From: JBBRUG01 sp038247995
GTDB lineage: Bacteria; Chloroflexota; Chloroflexia; Chloroflexales; Chloroflexaceae
Assembly (NCBI GenBank): GCA_038247995.1
Contig: JBBRUG010000078.1
Location: 1 to 19,410, forward strand
Length of the DNA stretch: 19,410 bases
Direction of reading: 5' to 3'
In this document: one piece after another, positions 6,784 through 12,928 of the stretch
Layout: each line of letters starts with the position of its first letter
How positions within the stretch are numbered: position 1 is the first letter of the stretch
Position numbers and translations under genes: made by a program
The notes under the pieces: model-generated
What the model was told of the DNA's origin: nothing
The model's input: only the letters and a program-made list of their open reading frames with translations
The model's database searches: none

Positions 6784-8475
6784 GTGCGCCAGGATTTAAC
6801 AACAATGCTTGATGCGGCGCTCGAACGGTTGCGCGCCGGCGAAAGCGTGGAGGAGATCCTTCAGGCGTATCCGCAGCATGCCGCCGAACTCGAACCTGCA
6901 CTGCGCACTGCCACCGCGATCCGCCAGCACGCCGCGACGACCTTGCCGCCTTCCCTGGAGCAATGGCTTGCCAGCGGCCGCCATGAGATCGAGCAGATTG
7001 CGCGTACCACCTATAGCCGTCCGACGCCGACATGGCGCCGCCGGCTAAACACGCTTGATACAGCCGTCGGTCAATCGATGCGGCGCCCATTGCCACGGAT
7101 GGTGGCCACAGCGCTTAGCGTGCTGATGGTGATCCTGATTGGGCTGGCCAGCGCTACCAGCGCCTCGGCCGGCGCGCTGCCGGGCACGCCGATGTACCCC
7201 TGGAAGATCTTTGTTGAGCAGGTTGGCATTGCCACCAGCGTCAGCGCCGACATACGCGCAGCCCGTACGGTTGCGGCTGTCGAAGCACGGGTTACCGAGC
7301 TCGGCATGCTCGCCGATGGGAACACGGCTGCACTGGAACAGTTTCAGGTTAGCCTAGAATTGCTCGACTCGCGCACCCGCGAGAGCCTGCGCTCGCTGGA
7401 GGACGTCTCGCCGAGTGTTCGCGAGACAAGTACTGTGCGGCTGGATCGCTTGCTCAGCCGGGCAGAGAGCGAGATCGACCGCGCCGCCCATACTGATGAT
7501 CCAACCCGCAACGCCGCTCTGACGGCGAGCGCCGCTAGTGTTGCCGATTTGCGCGAACAACTTCCGGTTGAAACGCCCGATGGGCCGGTCGCAGTGCCAA
7601 TCGGCCCAACGCGCACGCCAACGACTGCACCAACCCAAACGGCGCCGGTCGCAGGTGGGGTAGCGCCGAGCGCAACATCCGCGCCAATTGCCGGCAACCG
7701 TACGCCGACGCCTACCAACACGCCGCCCGTGCTAAGCCAACCCAACGGCAACAACGAAGATGCTGCGTCTGGTGCCGCAGCCCCAACATCCAGTGTGACC
7801 CGCACGCCAACCCGCACGCGCACGCCAACGACTGCGCCAACCCGCACGCCAACAACTGCGCCAACTCGCACACCAACGCCGAGCCGGACCGCAACAACTG
7901 CGCCAACCCGCACGCCGACAGTGACTTCGGCGCCACTGCCACCAACGGCGACTTCGGTGCCGACACAACCAGTCAGCACGCCGGATACTGAACCCAATTC
8001 GCCGCCAAGCCCGACGCGCAGTGCGACGCCGCAACCCAGTGCAACACCGACTGAACTGCCGACGCGTCCACCGTTCACGGCAACACCGACCGCGACACCA
8101 ACGGAAACGTCGACCGCAACGCCGACCGCGACACCAACGGAAACGCCGGTCGATGACCCCGACCCTCAAGTGCTCGTCCGGCCAATTCTTGAGTGTGTGA
8201 CCCAGATTGACGGAGAACTCTATGTCGCCTATTTCGGCTACTTCAATGAGTCCGATTTGGCGGTCACAATTCCCGTTGGCTTGCGCAACCGCTTCACACC
8301 GGCGCCTTCGGATCGTGAACAGCCGATCCTCTTTGAACCTGGGCGGAGCCCGTTCTACCCTGAGGCCGCTTTCAGCATGCTCTTCGACGGCACGGCGTTG
8401 GTCTGGCACTTGAATGGCCGTACGGCAACTGCATCGGCGGGCAGCCTCCCGTGTTTCGAGTCCACGGAACCGTAA
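6784..8475 (+). CDS. DUF5667-type membrane protein with Thr/Pro-rich stalk, probable anti-sigma partner
   Basis: 563 aa starting at a GTG with GGAGG eight bases upstream. Residues 1-75 are a helical cytoplasmic segment (LEAxxxGESVEEILQAYPQHAAEL type) of a kind often found beside ECF sigma genes in Chloroflexota. One transmembrane helix lies at about 105-128. It is followed at once by GALPGTPMYPWKIFVEQV (129-146), the DUF5667 signature, and a helical region to about 262. Residues 265-460 are a low-complexity stalk of RTPTTAPT-type repeats, likely extended and glycosylatable. The C-terminal domain (about 461-557; CVTQIDGELYVAYFGYFNES, then a TIPVGLRNRF and a VWHLNGRTATAS block) resembles small beta-sandwich modules of secreted proteins; Cys471 and Cys557 may form a disulfide. 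The topology suggests an outside sensor controlling the sigma factor. That control is inferred from the arrangement, not proven. Confidence 0.82.
   Translation: MRQDLTTMLDAALERLRAGESVEEILQAYPQHAAELEPALRTATAIRQHAATTLPPSLEQWLASGRHEIEQIARTTYSRPTPTWRRRLNTLDTAVGQSMRRPLPRMVATALSVLMVILIGLASATSASAGALPGTPMYPWKIFVEQVGIATSVSADIRAARTVAAVEARVTELGMLADGNTAALEQFQVSLELLDSRTRESLRSLEDVSPSVRETSTVRLDRLLSRAESEIDRAAHTDDPTRNAALTASAASVADLREQLPVETPDGPVAVPIGPTRTPTTAPTQTAPVAGGVAPSATSAPIAGNRTPTPTNTPPVLSQPNGNNEDAASGAAAPTSSVTRTPTRTRTPTTAPTRTPTTAPTRTPTPSRTATTAPTRTPTVTSAPLPPTATSVPTQPVSTPDTEPNSPPSPTRSATPQPSATPTELPTRPPFTATPTATPTETSTATPTATPTETPVDDPDPQVLVRPILECVTQIDGELYVAYFGYFNESDLAVTIPVGLRNRFTPAPSDREQPILFEPGRSPFYPEAAFSMLFDGTALVWHLNGRTATASAGSLPCFESTEP
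7797..8152 (+). repeat. In-frame repeats encoding the Thr/Pro stalk
   Basis: Repeated in-frame blocks of the form CGCACGCCAAC / GACTGCGCCAACC run through 7797-7920. A clean 36-bp direct duplication lies at 8081-8116 and 8117-8152, containing a 24-bp perfect match. Such tracts expand and contract easily, so stalk length may vary between strains. Confidence 0.8.
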
Positions 8476-8478
8476 ACC

Positions 8479-8544
8479 AAATCTGGTGCGGCAGTAAGCA
8501 GCGTTCTGAGGCAGAAACGCCTTCGCGCCGCACCGGCCAGGTTT
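8479..8544 (+). terminator. Nested hairpin after the anti-sigma gene
   Basis: The outer stem is GGTGCGGC (8485-8492) with GCCGCACC (8527-8534), extended by AAATCTGG and CCAGGTTT across a bulge. The inner stem is GCGTTCTG (8501-8508) with CAGAAACGC (8512-8520) around an AGG loop. It starts four bases after the stop codon and is followed by GTTT but no long T-run. It is probably a transcript-end or processing structure. Confidence 0.5.
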
Positions 8545-8573
8545 GATCAGTAGGTTAAGCGTAGCGGCAGTGG

Positions 8574-8579
8574 TATAAT
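8574..8579 (+). promoter_or_regulatory. -10 box (TATAAT) placed for a leaderless transcript
   Basis: A perfect TATAAT lies six bases before the GTG at 8586, so transcription would begin at or next to the start codon. No strong -35 is seen (TAGGTT at 17 bp). No Shine-Dalgarno sequence precedes the GTG, which agrees with a leaderless mRNA. Confidence 0.5.
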
Positions 8580-8585
8580 ACAGGC

Positions 8586-9689
8586 GTGCAAGCATCGCCC
8601 AGCAACCTCGATCTTTTACGGCGCCAGTTGGGGCGGCCGCAGCTGATCTTTTTCAGCGAGCTTGATGGTGTCAATCTCCAGCAACTCCTGGCGCACACGA
8701 ACGTCCTCCACGAACTCGTCGCAGGCAATCATGGCGTCGCCGTTGCGCTGTACGAACTCGACACCATTACGGCGACCGTTGTTCGCACGCTGAACGCCAA
8801 TGATGTACCGGTGATTGCCTGGCTATTGCTCCCCCCCGGCGAAGGCGTCTGGCTGAGTCTCCAAAATTACCCCCAGGCATTAGAGCGCTATCACACATTT
8901 CGGTATTGGGCAACCGAACACGGACTGCGCTTTGTTGCCGTCGGTCTCGATATTGAGCCCCCCCCAACCCCTACAACAAATCAGCAAGGCGCCTGGAGTT
9001 TGCGTACGCTTGCCCGCCGGCTCTGGTTAGCGCGCGAGAATGTGCTTTACACCGCCGCTCGCGCAGCCTACACCGATCTAATCGCCAACATCCACCATGA
9101 CGGCTACGAAGTTCATACCTATCAGTTGCCGCTGCTCGCCGACGATCGCCGCGCCGGCACCACGCTCGTGCAGCGGGCCTTCGATCTGGTTGATCTGCCT
9201 GCCGACGTAGAAGTGCTGATGTGCTACAGCAGTATTCCGCTTCCGCGTCTGGGCAACGATCTCGGCGGCGCGCTGATCAGCAGTTATGGCCCCACAGCCG
9301 ATGGCATTGGCGTGGGCAGTGTGGGCAGCGCATCGGCGCGCGAGGTTGGCGCAGAAACGTTGCCGCCCCTCGCCTGGGAGGCGCTTGAACGCGATCTGCT
9401 ACTGGCGGCGCATCATACCGATACAATCTATCTTTCGTCGTTGGAAGGCTGCGGCGAGCGCGGTTTGCTTCCACGCATCCGGGCAATCGATTGGGATCGC
9501 GATGTCCAGCCGTTCCCCAGCCGGCAGGTGCTCGTTGCCGGCTTGCGTGGCGTGCTCTTGCTCAGCTTGATCACCGCGCGTTTCAGTCGCAGCCTGATCG
9601 CCTGGATGGGTTGGGGGCTGGCGCTGCTCTTATTGCTGCGCCAACTGCGCACCTGGTATCAGCACCGCATTTCTTCCGTGCGCTCTTAA
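8586..9689 (+). CDS. Uncharacterised protein with TIM-barrel-like features and C-terminal membrane helices
   Basis: 367 aa that I do not recognise as a named family. Hydrophobic strand-like segments recur at regular intervals: VAVALYELD (51-59), VPVIAWLLLPP (74-84), LRFVAVGLDIEPP (114-126), YEVHTYQLPLL (174-184), VEVLMCYSS (208-216) and TDTIYLSSLEGCGERG (278-293). The spacing and the acidic strand end GLDIE are like (beta/alpha)8 barrels such as glycoside hydrolase relatives; this is inference only. Two hydrophobic helices at about 313-331 and 336-352 with a basic tail (RTWYQHRISSVR) suggest C-terminal anchoring. There is no signal peptide, so the main domain is probably cytoplasmic. The start may be the GTG used here, directly behind a TATAAT. 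The aldolase gene begins two bases after its stop. Confidence 0.7.
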   Translation: MQASPSNLDLLRRQLGRPQLIFFSELDGVNLQQLLAHTNVLHELVAGNHGVAVALYELDTITATVVRTLNANDVPVIAWLLLPPGEGVWLSLQNYPQALERYHTFRYWATEHGLRFVAVGLDIEPPPTPTTNQQGAWSLRTLARRLWLARENVLYTAARAAYTDLIANIHHDGYEVHTYQLPLLADDRRAGTTLVQRAFDLVDLPADVEVLMCYSSIPLPRLGNDLGGALISSYGPTADGIGVGSVGSASAREVGAETLPPLAWEALERDLLLAAHHTDTIYLSSLEGCGERGLLPRIRAIDWDRDVQPFPSRQVLVAGLRGVLLLSLITARFSRSLIAWMGWGLALLLLLRQLRTWYQHRISSVRS

Positions 9690-9691
9690 GT

Positions 9692-10354
9692 ATGTCAACA
9701 CAATCCCGTTCTGAAGCTAGCTTGCGCAGCGAAATCGTGGCTGTAGGCCACCGCCTCTATGAGCGTGGGTTGATCGTCGCCGGCGACGGCAATATCTCGG
9801 TGCGCCTGGCCGACAATACAATCCTGATCACGCCCGCAGGGCTGAGCAAAGGTGCCTTGCAACCCGACGATCTTGTCGTCGTTACGCCAGAAGGTGCGTT
9901 GCTCTGCGGCGCATCTGGTCGCCGCCCTTCTTCGGAACAACTGATCCACCTCGCCGTCTATCGCCGCCGCAGCGACGTGCTGGCCTGCGTGCATGCCCAC
10001 CCCCCCACGGCGGTGGCCGCCACGCTTGCCGGTGTAAGCCTGACCGAGCCATTCCTGCCTGAAGCGGTTCTGGCGCTTGGGCCAGTGCCGACAGCACCCT
10101 ATGCACGTACCGGCACAGTCGCGCTCAGCACGGCGCTTGAACCATTTATTCCCGATCACAACGCCATATTGCTCGCTTATCACGGCGCGCTCACCTATGG
10201 CGCAACACCCACGGCCGCGTTCGATCTCATGGAACAGCTCGAACATTGCGCAAAGATCCTGCTCAGTGCACAGCTCTTCGGCGGCGCGAAACCATTGCCC
10301 GCCGCACAGATTGCAGAAATTGTGGAATTGCGGAAGCAACTGATGAACCTGTAA
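9692..10354 (+). CDS. Class II aldolase/adducin family protein (fuculose-phosphate aldolase-like)
   Basis: 220 aa, the usual size for zinc-dependent class II aldolases such as L-fuculose-1-phosphate aldolase, which cleave or form sugar phosphates through an enediolate. The active-site elements are in order: GDGNISVRL (31-39, phosphate loop), TPAGLSKG (47-54), SSEQ with Glu82 (catalytic acid/base position), the zinc ligands in VHAHPP (His101, His103) and AYHGALTYG with His164. The true substrate cannot be read from sequence; related proteins act on fuculose-, rhamnulose- or methylthioribulose-phosphates. I chose the ATG at 9692 because the open frame upstream only shadows the preceding gene. 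The ATG follows the preceding stop by two bases, so translation is probably coupled. Confidence 0.9.
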   Translation: MSTQSRSEASLRSEIVAVGHRLYERGLIVAGDGNISVRLADNTILITPAGLSKGALQPDDLVVVTPEGALLCGASGRRPSSEQLIHLAVYRRRSDVLACVHAHPPTAVAATLAGVSLTEPFLPEAVLALGPVPTAPYARTGTVALSTALEPFIPDHNAILLAYHGALTYGATPTAAFDLMEQLEHCAKILLSAQLFGGAKPLPAAQIAEIVELRKQLMNL

Positions 10355-10387
10355 GGCCGCAGCAATGACGTGGCCGCTGCTGCGGCC
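10355..10387 (+). terminator. Intercistronic hairpin after the aldolase gene
   Basis: GGCCGCAGC (10355-10363) and GCTGCGGCC (10379-10387) form a perfect 9-bp stem starting on the base after the stop codon. There is no T-run. It lies before a same-direction gene 19 bases further on, so it is more likely an mRNA-stability or attenuating structure than a full stop. Confidence 0.45.
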
Positions 10388-10406
10388 CAACTATGGAGCT
10401 ACCTTC

Positions 10407-10688
10407 ATGCGCCTCTCACCGGAAAAAGTCGAAAACCTGTCCGAACAGCTTGTCGATCTGCTCGCTGAAACCGACGGGGTTCTGTTTCAGGGCGACGACG
10501 CCGAATTGCGGTTGGCAATTTATGAGATTGTCAGCGATGAACTAATGGTAGAAGAGCGCCTGGATGCGGAAGTCCATCGGATGCTCCACGCCTACAAGTA
10601 TGAGATCACGATGGGCCGGATGAGCTACGATGATCTGTACCGTAAGCTACGCAACCGCCTGATTGCCGAGCGCAAGATCGTTTTGTGA
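10407..10688 (+). CDS. DUF507 family protein
   Basis: A small 93-aa, highly charged, helical protein beginning MRLSPEKVENLSEQLVDLL. It then has a conserved-looking middle (LRLAIYEIVSDELMVEERLDAEV) and a KYEITMGRMSYDDLYRKL tail ending in RKIVL. The length, N-terminal MRLS and acidic middle match the DUF507 family, which has no established function. I chose the ATG at 10407 because GGAG lies eight bases upstream and the family starts there; the ATG at 10365 lies inside the preceding hairpin. The stop overlaps the GTG of the next gene (TTGTGA), indicating translational coupling with that membrane protein. Confidence 0.85.
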   Translation: MRLSPEKVENLSEQLVDLLAETDGVLFQGDDAELRLAIYEIVSDELMVEERLDAEVHRMLHAYKYEITMGRMSYDDLYRKLRNRLIAERKIVL

Positions 10689-11341
10689 AGCTGATCCGTG
10701 ATCCCTACGAGCAAAGCACTGCCGCCACCGATGGGTTGATCGCGCTTGTGGCGCTGGTGTACGCGGGCCAATTGGCCGAACTGCGCCGCTACAATCGCGT
10801 GCGAGCGCTGCTCGGAAGTGGCGCATTCGGCGCGATGGCCACTGCCGCAAGCCTTGGCGTTGTTGCGCATGGCTTGGAACTTACGCCAGCGCAGCGGCGC
10901 ATCGTCTGGCGGCCGCTCAATTTTTGCCTGGGCATGGTGCTCGCCTGCTTCGCAGCGGGTGCCATTCGGGATACCTGGGGGCCACGCGCCGCCTGCTGGG
11001 CTTTTGTCGCGCTCACCCTCAGCGCACTTGGCTTCACAGCCCTTGCCGAACGGATCGCCCAAGGTTTTATCGCATTTGTCGCCTACGAAGCTACTGCCCT
11101 GGTCTTTGCCCTTGGTGCGTACAGCCGCCTCGCATGGCACACCAAGTTTCCCGGCGCACGCCGGATCAGCGCCGGTATTTTGCTCACGATCATTGCCGCC
11201 GCCGTCCAAACCCAGCCCCGCCAACTCCACATCTGCGGCATCGCCCTCGACCACAACGGTCTCTTCCACCTCATCCAACTCGCCGCGCTACCATTGCTCG
11301 CCAATGGCCTGCGCGCCGGCTTTGGCGAACCCAACCCATAG
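10685..11341 (+). CDS. Seven-helix integral membrane protein, function unknown
   Basis: 218 aa with about seven hydrophobic segments: 16-33, 48-66, 77-94, 103-120, 127-148, 161-176 and 190-210. Polar residues inside or beside helices stand out: H62, N79, W75, E135 and the final DHNGLFHLIQ (189-198). Such scattered His/Asn/Glu residues occur in seven-TM bacterial families such as DUF6962; I am only moderately sure of that link. It starts at a GTG overlapping the DUF507 stop, with no strong ribosome binding site, so it likely depends on upstream translation. No signal peptide and no large soluble domain are present. Confidence 0.75.
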   Translation: MKLIRDPYEQSTAATDGLIALVALVYAGQLAELRRYNRVRALLGSGAFGAMATAASLGVVAHGLELTPAQRRIVWRPLNFCLGMVLACFAAGAIRDTWGPRAACWAFVALTLSALGFTALAERIAQGFIAFVAYEATALVFALGAYSRLAWHTKFPGARRISAGILLTIIAAAVQTQPRQLHICGIALDHNGLFHLIQLAALPLLANGLRAGFGEPNP

Positions 11342-11529
11342 CCAAAAAGAGGTTGCCATTGAGCGCCGGCTGCTCAGTAGTGGGTAAAGCAAGGTTTGCG
11401 GTTCAGGCGCTGGCTTCGACACGCTCAGTTCGCGGTACACGGTTTTTCCGCTTGTCGCCCTGGTATCGATCTTGCTTAAGCCGTGAGCAGGTCAAGGAGA
11501 TGAGGTTCTTCCAAGCCAGCGGAGGCAAG

Positions 11530-11649
11530 ATGCAGAACGTAGGTCGTGGTTGTTTAGCAGGGTGGGCGGCGAACCGCCTGGGTGGCGGCATTATCGGGAC
11601 GATTATTCTGTTTGTGCTGATCTACTGGTTGCTGGGCTTTTTCTTTTAG
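11530..11649 (+). CDS. Small single-pass membrane peptide (39 aa)
   Basis: A short ORF with GGAGG four bases before the ATG. It starts MQNVGRGCLAGWAANRLGGG, and the second half is one hydrophobic helix (IIGTIILFVLIYWLLGFFF) ending at the C-terminus. A glycine- and arginine-rich head followed by a single helix is common among small bacterial membrane proteins, but I recognise no family. The good ribosome binding site and membrane-like composition argue for a real gene. It lies alone, 188 bp after the previous stop. An in-frame ATG at 11500 has poorer spacing. Its TAG stop is the first triplet of repeat copy B. Confidence 0.6.
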   Translation: MQNVGRGCLAGWAANRLGGGIIGTIILFVLIYWLLGFFF

Positions 11650-11750
11650 AGCACTGAGCAACATGCTTGAGCCACTGAGAACGCTGAACCGGGTGGCTCA
11701 CTGTGCTCGCGTTATTGGACGCAGGCTCAATCGATCTGAGCAATGCTCTA
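11647..11750 (+). repeat. 104-bp MITE-like inverted-repeat element, copy B
   Basis: It begins TAGAGCACTGAGCAA and ends GAGCAATGCTCTA. The outer seven bases are perfect inverted repeats (TAGAGCA/TGCTCTA). The full 27-bp arms, both ending in TTGAGCC when read inward, are imperfect. It is homologous to copy A (4565-4667, minus strand), with the shared blocks in the same order and nearly the same length. TA is present at both ends. As with copy A, the first triplet is the stop codon of the upstream ORF. Confidence 0.75.
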
Positions 11751-11781
11751 GGCCATCGGCGGCAGCTAAGCGGTTTCGAGC

Positions 11782-11806
11782 AGGGGCGCAAAAAGCTTGC
11801 GCCCCT
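11782..11806. terminator. Strong hairpin between convergent transcription units
   Basis: AGGGGCGCAA (11782-11791) and TTGCGCCCCT (11797-11806) form a perfect 10-bp stem with a 5-nt loop. On the plus strand it is followed by TTCGGTT, and it lies ten bases beyond the stop of the minus-strand SDR. It could terminate both directions, although the T-run is short. Confidence 0.6.
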
Positions 11807-11815
11807 TTCGGTTGT

Positions 11816-12565
11816 CTAATCGATATGTAACCCGCCGTTGACGTCCATTACCTCGCCGGTAACGAAGTCGGACAGTTCACTAGCAAAGAAGAGACAAGCA
11901 CGGGCGACATCGAGTGGTGTACCGACGCGCCCGAGCGGCACATCAGCAATGATTGTCGCACGACGCTCGGGGGTGAGTTGGCCACCGAAAATATCGGTAT
12001 CGATCAGGCCGGGCGCAAGGGCGTTGACGCGGATCTGCGCCGGTGCAAGCTCGCGGGCGAGGGCGCGCGTAAGGCCCAGTAGGCCGGCCTTGGCCGCCGA
12101 GTAGACTGACGCGCCGAACAGACCACCACCGCGCTTGGCCGAGACCGAAGACATACAAATGATGCTACCGCCGCCGAGTTGGCGCATCTGCGGCACAACC
12201 GCCTGGCTGCAAAGAAAGCCGCCGCGCAGATTCACATCCATAATCCGGTCGTAATCAGCTTGGGTGGTCTCTTCAAGCCGTTTAGGCGAGGAAATCCCAG
12301 CATTGTTAACAAGCACACGAGCCGGGCCGAGATCGGCGGCAATTTGGGTGAACGTAGCGATGACGGATTCCTGGCTCGTTACATCACAGGTATACCCGCG
12401 ATGCTGCGGACCGAAGGCGGCAGCGGCGGCAATAGCAGCGGCGCCGTCGAGATCGAGTAAGGCCACACGGGCGCCCTGTTCGGCGAACAGCTTAGCAACA
12501 GCGTAGCCAATCCCGCGTGGTGAAGCGGCGCCAGTGACAACAGCGGTGGTGTCGGCGAGCAGCAT
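11816..12565 (-). CDS. FabG-like SDR family oxidoreductase
   Basis: A classical 249-aa short-chain dehydrogenase. It has TGAASPRGIG (11-20, dinucleotide loop with a small insertion), LLDLD with an acidic residue after the second strand that favours NAD(H) over NADP(H), CDVTS (60-64), NNAG (87-90), the catalytic serine region ICMSSVSA (136-143) and YSAAK (Tyr155, Lys159), PG after the sixth strand and a C-terminal DVNGGLHID. These are hallmarks of 3-oxoacyl-ACP reductase-like or polyol dehydrogenase-like enzymes; the substrate is not determinable. The start is clear: AAGGAG lies nine bases before ATG. It is transcribed away from the arginine region and appears monocistronic. Confidence 0.92.
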   Translation of the reverse strand: MLLADTTAVVTGAASPRGIGYAVAKLFAEQGARVALLDLDGAAAIAAAAAFGPQHRGYTCDVTSQESVIATFTQIAADLGPARVLVNNAGISSPKRLEETTQADYDRIMDVNLRGGFLCSQAVVPQMRQLGGGSIICMSSVSAKRGGGLFGASVYSAAKAGLLGLTRALARELAPAQIRVNALAPGLIDTDIFGGQLTPERRATIIADVPLGRVGTPLDVARACLFFASELSDFVTGEVMDVNGGLHID

Positions 12566-12606
12566 GGCAAAGAGCTCCTTAATAGAGGTTTCAGTCGAAT
12601 GTGTGA

Positions 12607-12612
12607 AGTATA
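12607..12612 (-). promoter_or_regulatory. -10 box (TATACT) for the FabG-like SDR
   Basis: TATACT on the minus strand predicts a leader of about 35 nt before the SDR ATG. No convincing -35 is visible at 17 bp (CGCTCT). It lies back to back with the promoter at 12660-12688. Confidence 0.4.
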
Positions 12613-12659
12613 GCGCATGGAGGGCGTGCAGAGCGTAACAACACGCCTCACGCCCCCGT

Positions 12660-12688
12660 TTTCCATTTCCGCGAGATCGTGTTACAAT
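12660..12688 (+). promoter_or_regulatory. Promoter of the Arg-run leader ORF
   Basis: TTTCCA (12660-12665), 17 bp, TACAAT (12683-12688), with a TG one base before the -10 box (extended -10). It predicts a start near 12695, about 30 nt before the ATG of the 36-codon ORF. Confidence 0.6.
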
Positions 12689-12724
12689 CGTGCTGTTCTC
12701 AGCTAGTTATCTAAAGGTGTGGTT

Positions 12725-12835
12725 ATGGGCCTGCTGAGCCGCTTCGAACACACATTCGTGTTGAGCATCGCCCCAAGTCGCGGGCTCGATACGCTGCGTC
12801 GTCGTCGTTGCCAGCTGGCTGTGCGCCCTGGGTAA
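12725..12835 (+). CDS. 36-aa leader peptide with a run of four arginines
   Basis: A 36-codon ORF with AAAGGTG five bases before its ATG. It begins MGLLSRFEHTFVLS and has SRGLDTL followed by RRRRC near the end; seven of 36 residues are Arg. The four consecutive Arg codons (12797-12808) are all CGT, although CGC dominates in the neighbouring genes. It has its own promoter and is followed 29 bases after the stop by an intrinsic terminator (12865-12896). A histidine phosphatase, argJ and argH lie further down. No signal peptide or known domain is seen. The arrangement matches amino-acid attenuators, in which translation of a run of the regulated amino acid decides termination. It could instead be an independent small gene. 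Confidence 0.6.
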   Translation: MGLLSRFEHTFVLSIAPSRGLDTLRRRRCQLAVRPG

Positions 12836-12896
12836 CGAGCCATGCCCGCTCCCAGGTTCTCAGGCCAGCTTTGCCAATCCGGCAGGCTGGTTTTTT
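12780..12896 (+). promoter_or_regulatory. Candidate attenuator RNA with mutually exclusive stems and intrinsic terminator
   Basis: Terminator: CCAGC (12865-12869) pairs with GCTGG (12886-12890) and TGCC with GGCA around an AATCC loop, followed by TTTTTT (12891-12896). Alternative: AGCTGGC (12813-12819, just after the Arg codons) is perfectly complementary to GCCAGCT (12864-12870) and would occupy the terminator's 5' arm. Two further stems are possible: CCTGGG (12827-12832) with CCCAGG (12851-12856), and GCGGGCTCG (12780-12788) with CGAGC/CCCGC (12836-12849). A ribosome on the Arg run or at the stop codon would change which stems can form. Confidence 0.6.
12865..12896 (+). terminator. Intrinsic terminator upstream of the histidine phosphatase gene
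   Basis: A stem of about nine pairs with one internal loop and a 5-nt loop, followed by six T. It ends 32 bases before the GTG of the next gene, so it must be read through unless that gene has a separate promoter. Confidence 0.8.
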
Positions 12897-12928
12897 GTTG
12901 AATGGCGCAGAAGTGGAGCTTTAGAAGC

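Noticed and set aside
7344..8078. Long minus-strand ORF opposite the Thr/Pro stalk
   Set aside because: It is the antisense of a low-complexity repeat; its Val/Gly-rich product reflects the repeat and has no domain or ribosome binding site.
9491..9691. Extended start for the aldolase
   Set aside because: It overlaps the 3' end of the preceding gene in another frame and adds no family sequence; the ATG at 9692 fits the class II aldolase start.
11414..11428. CTTCGACACGCTCAG as part of a dispersed repeat
   Set aside because: It resembles a motif common in many bacterial intergenic repeats, but no second copy is seen in this window.
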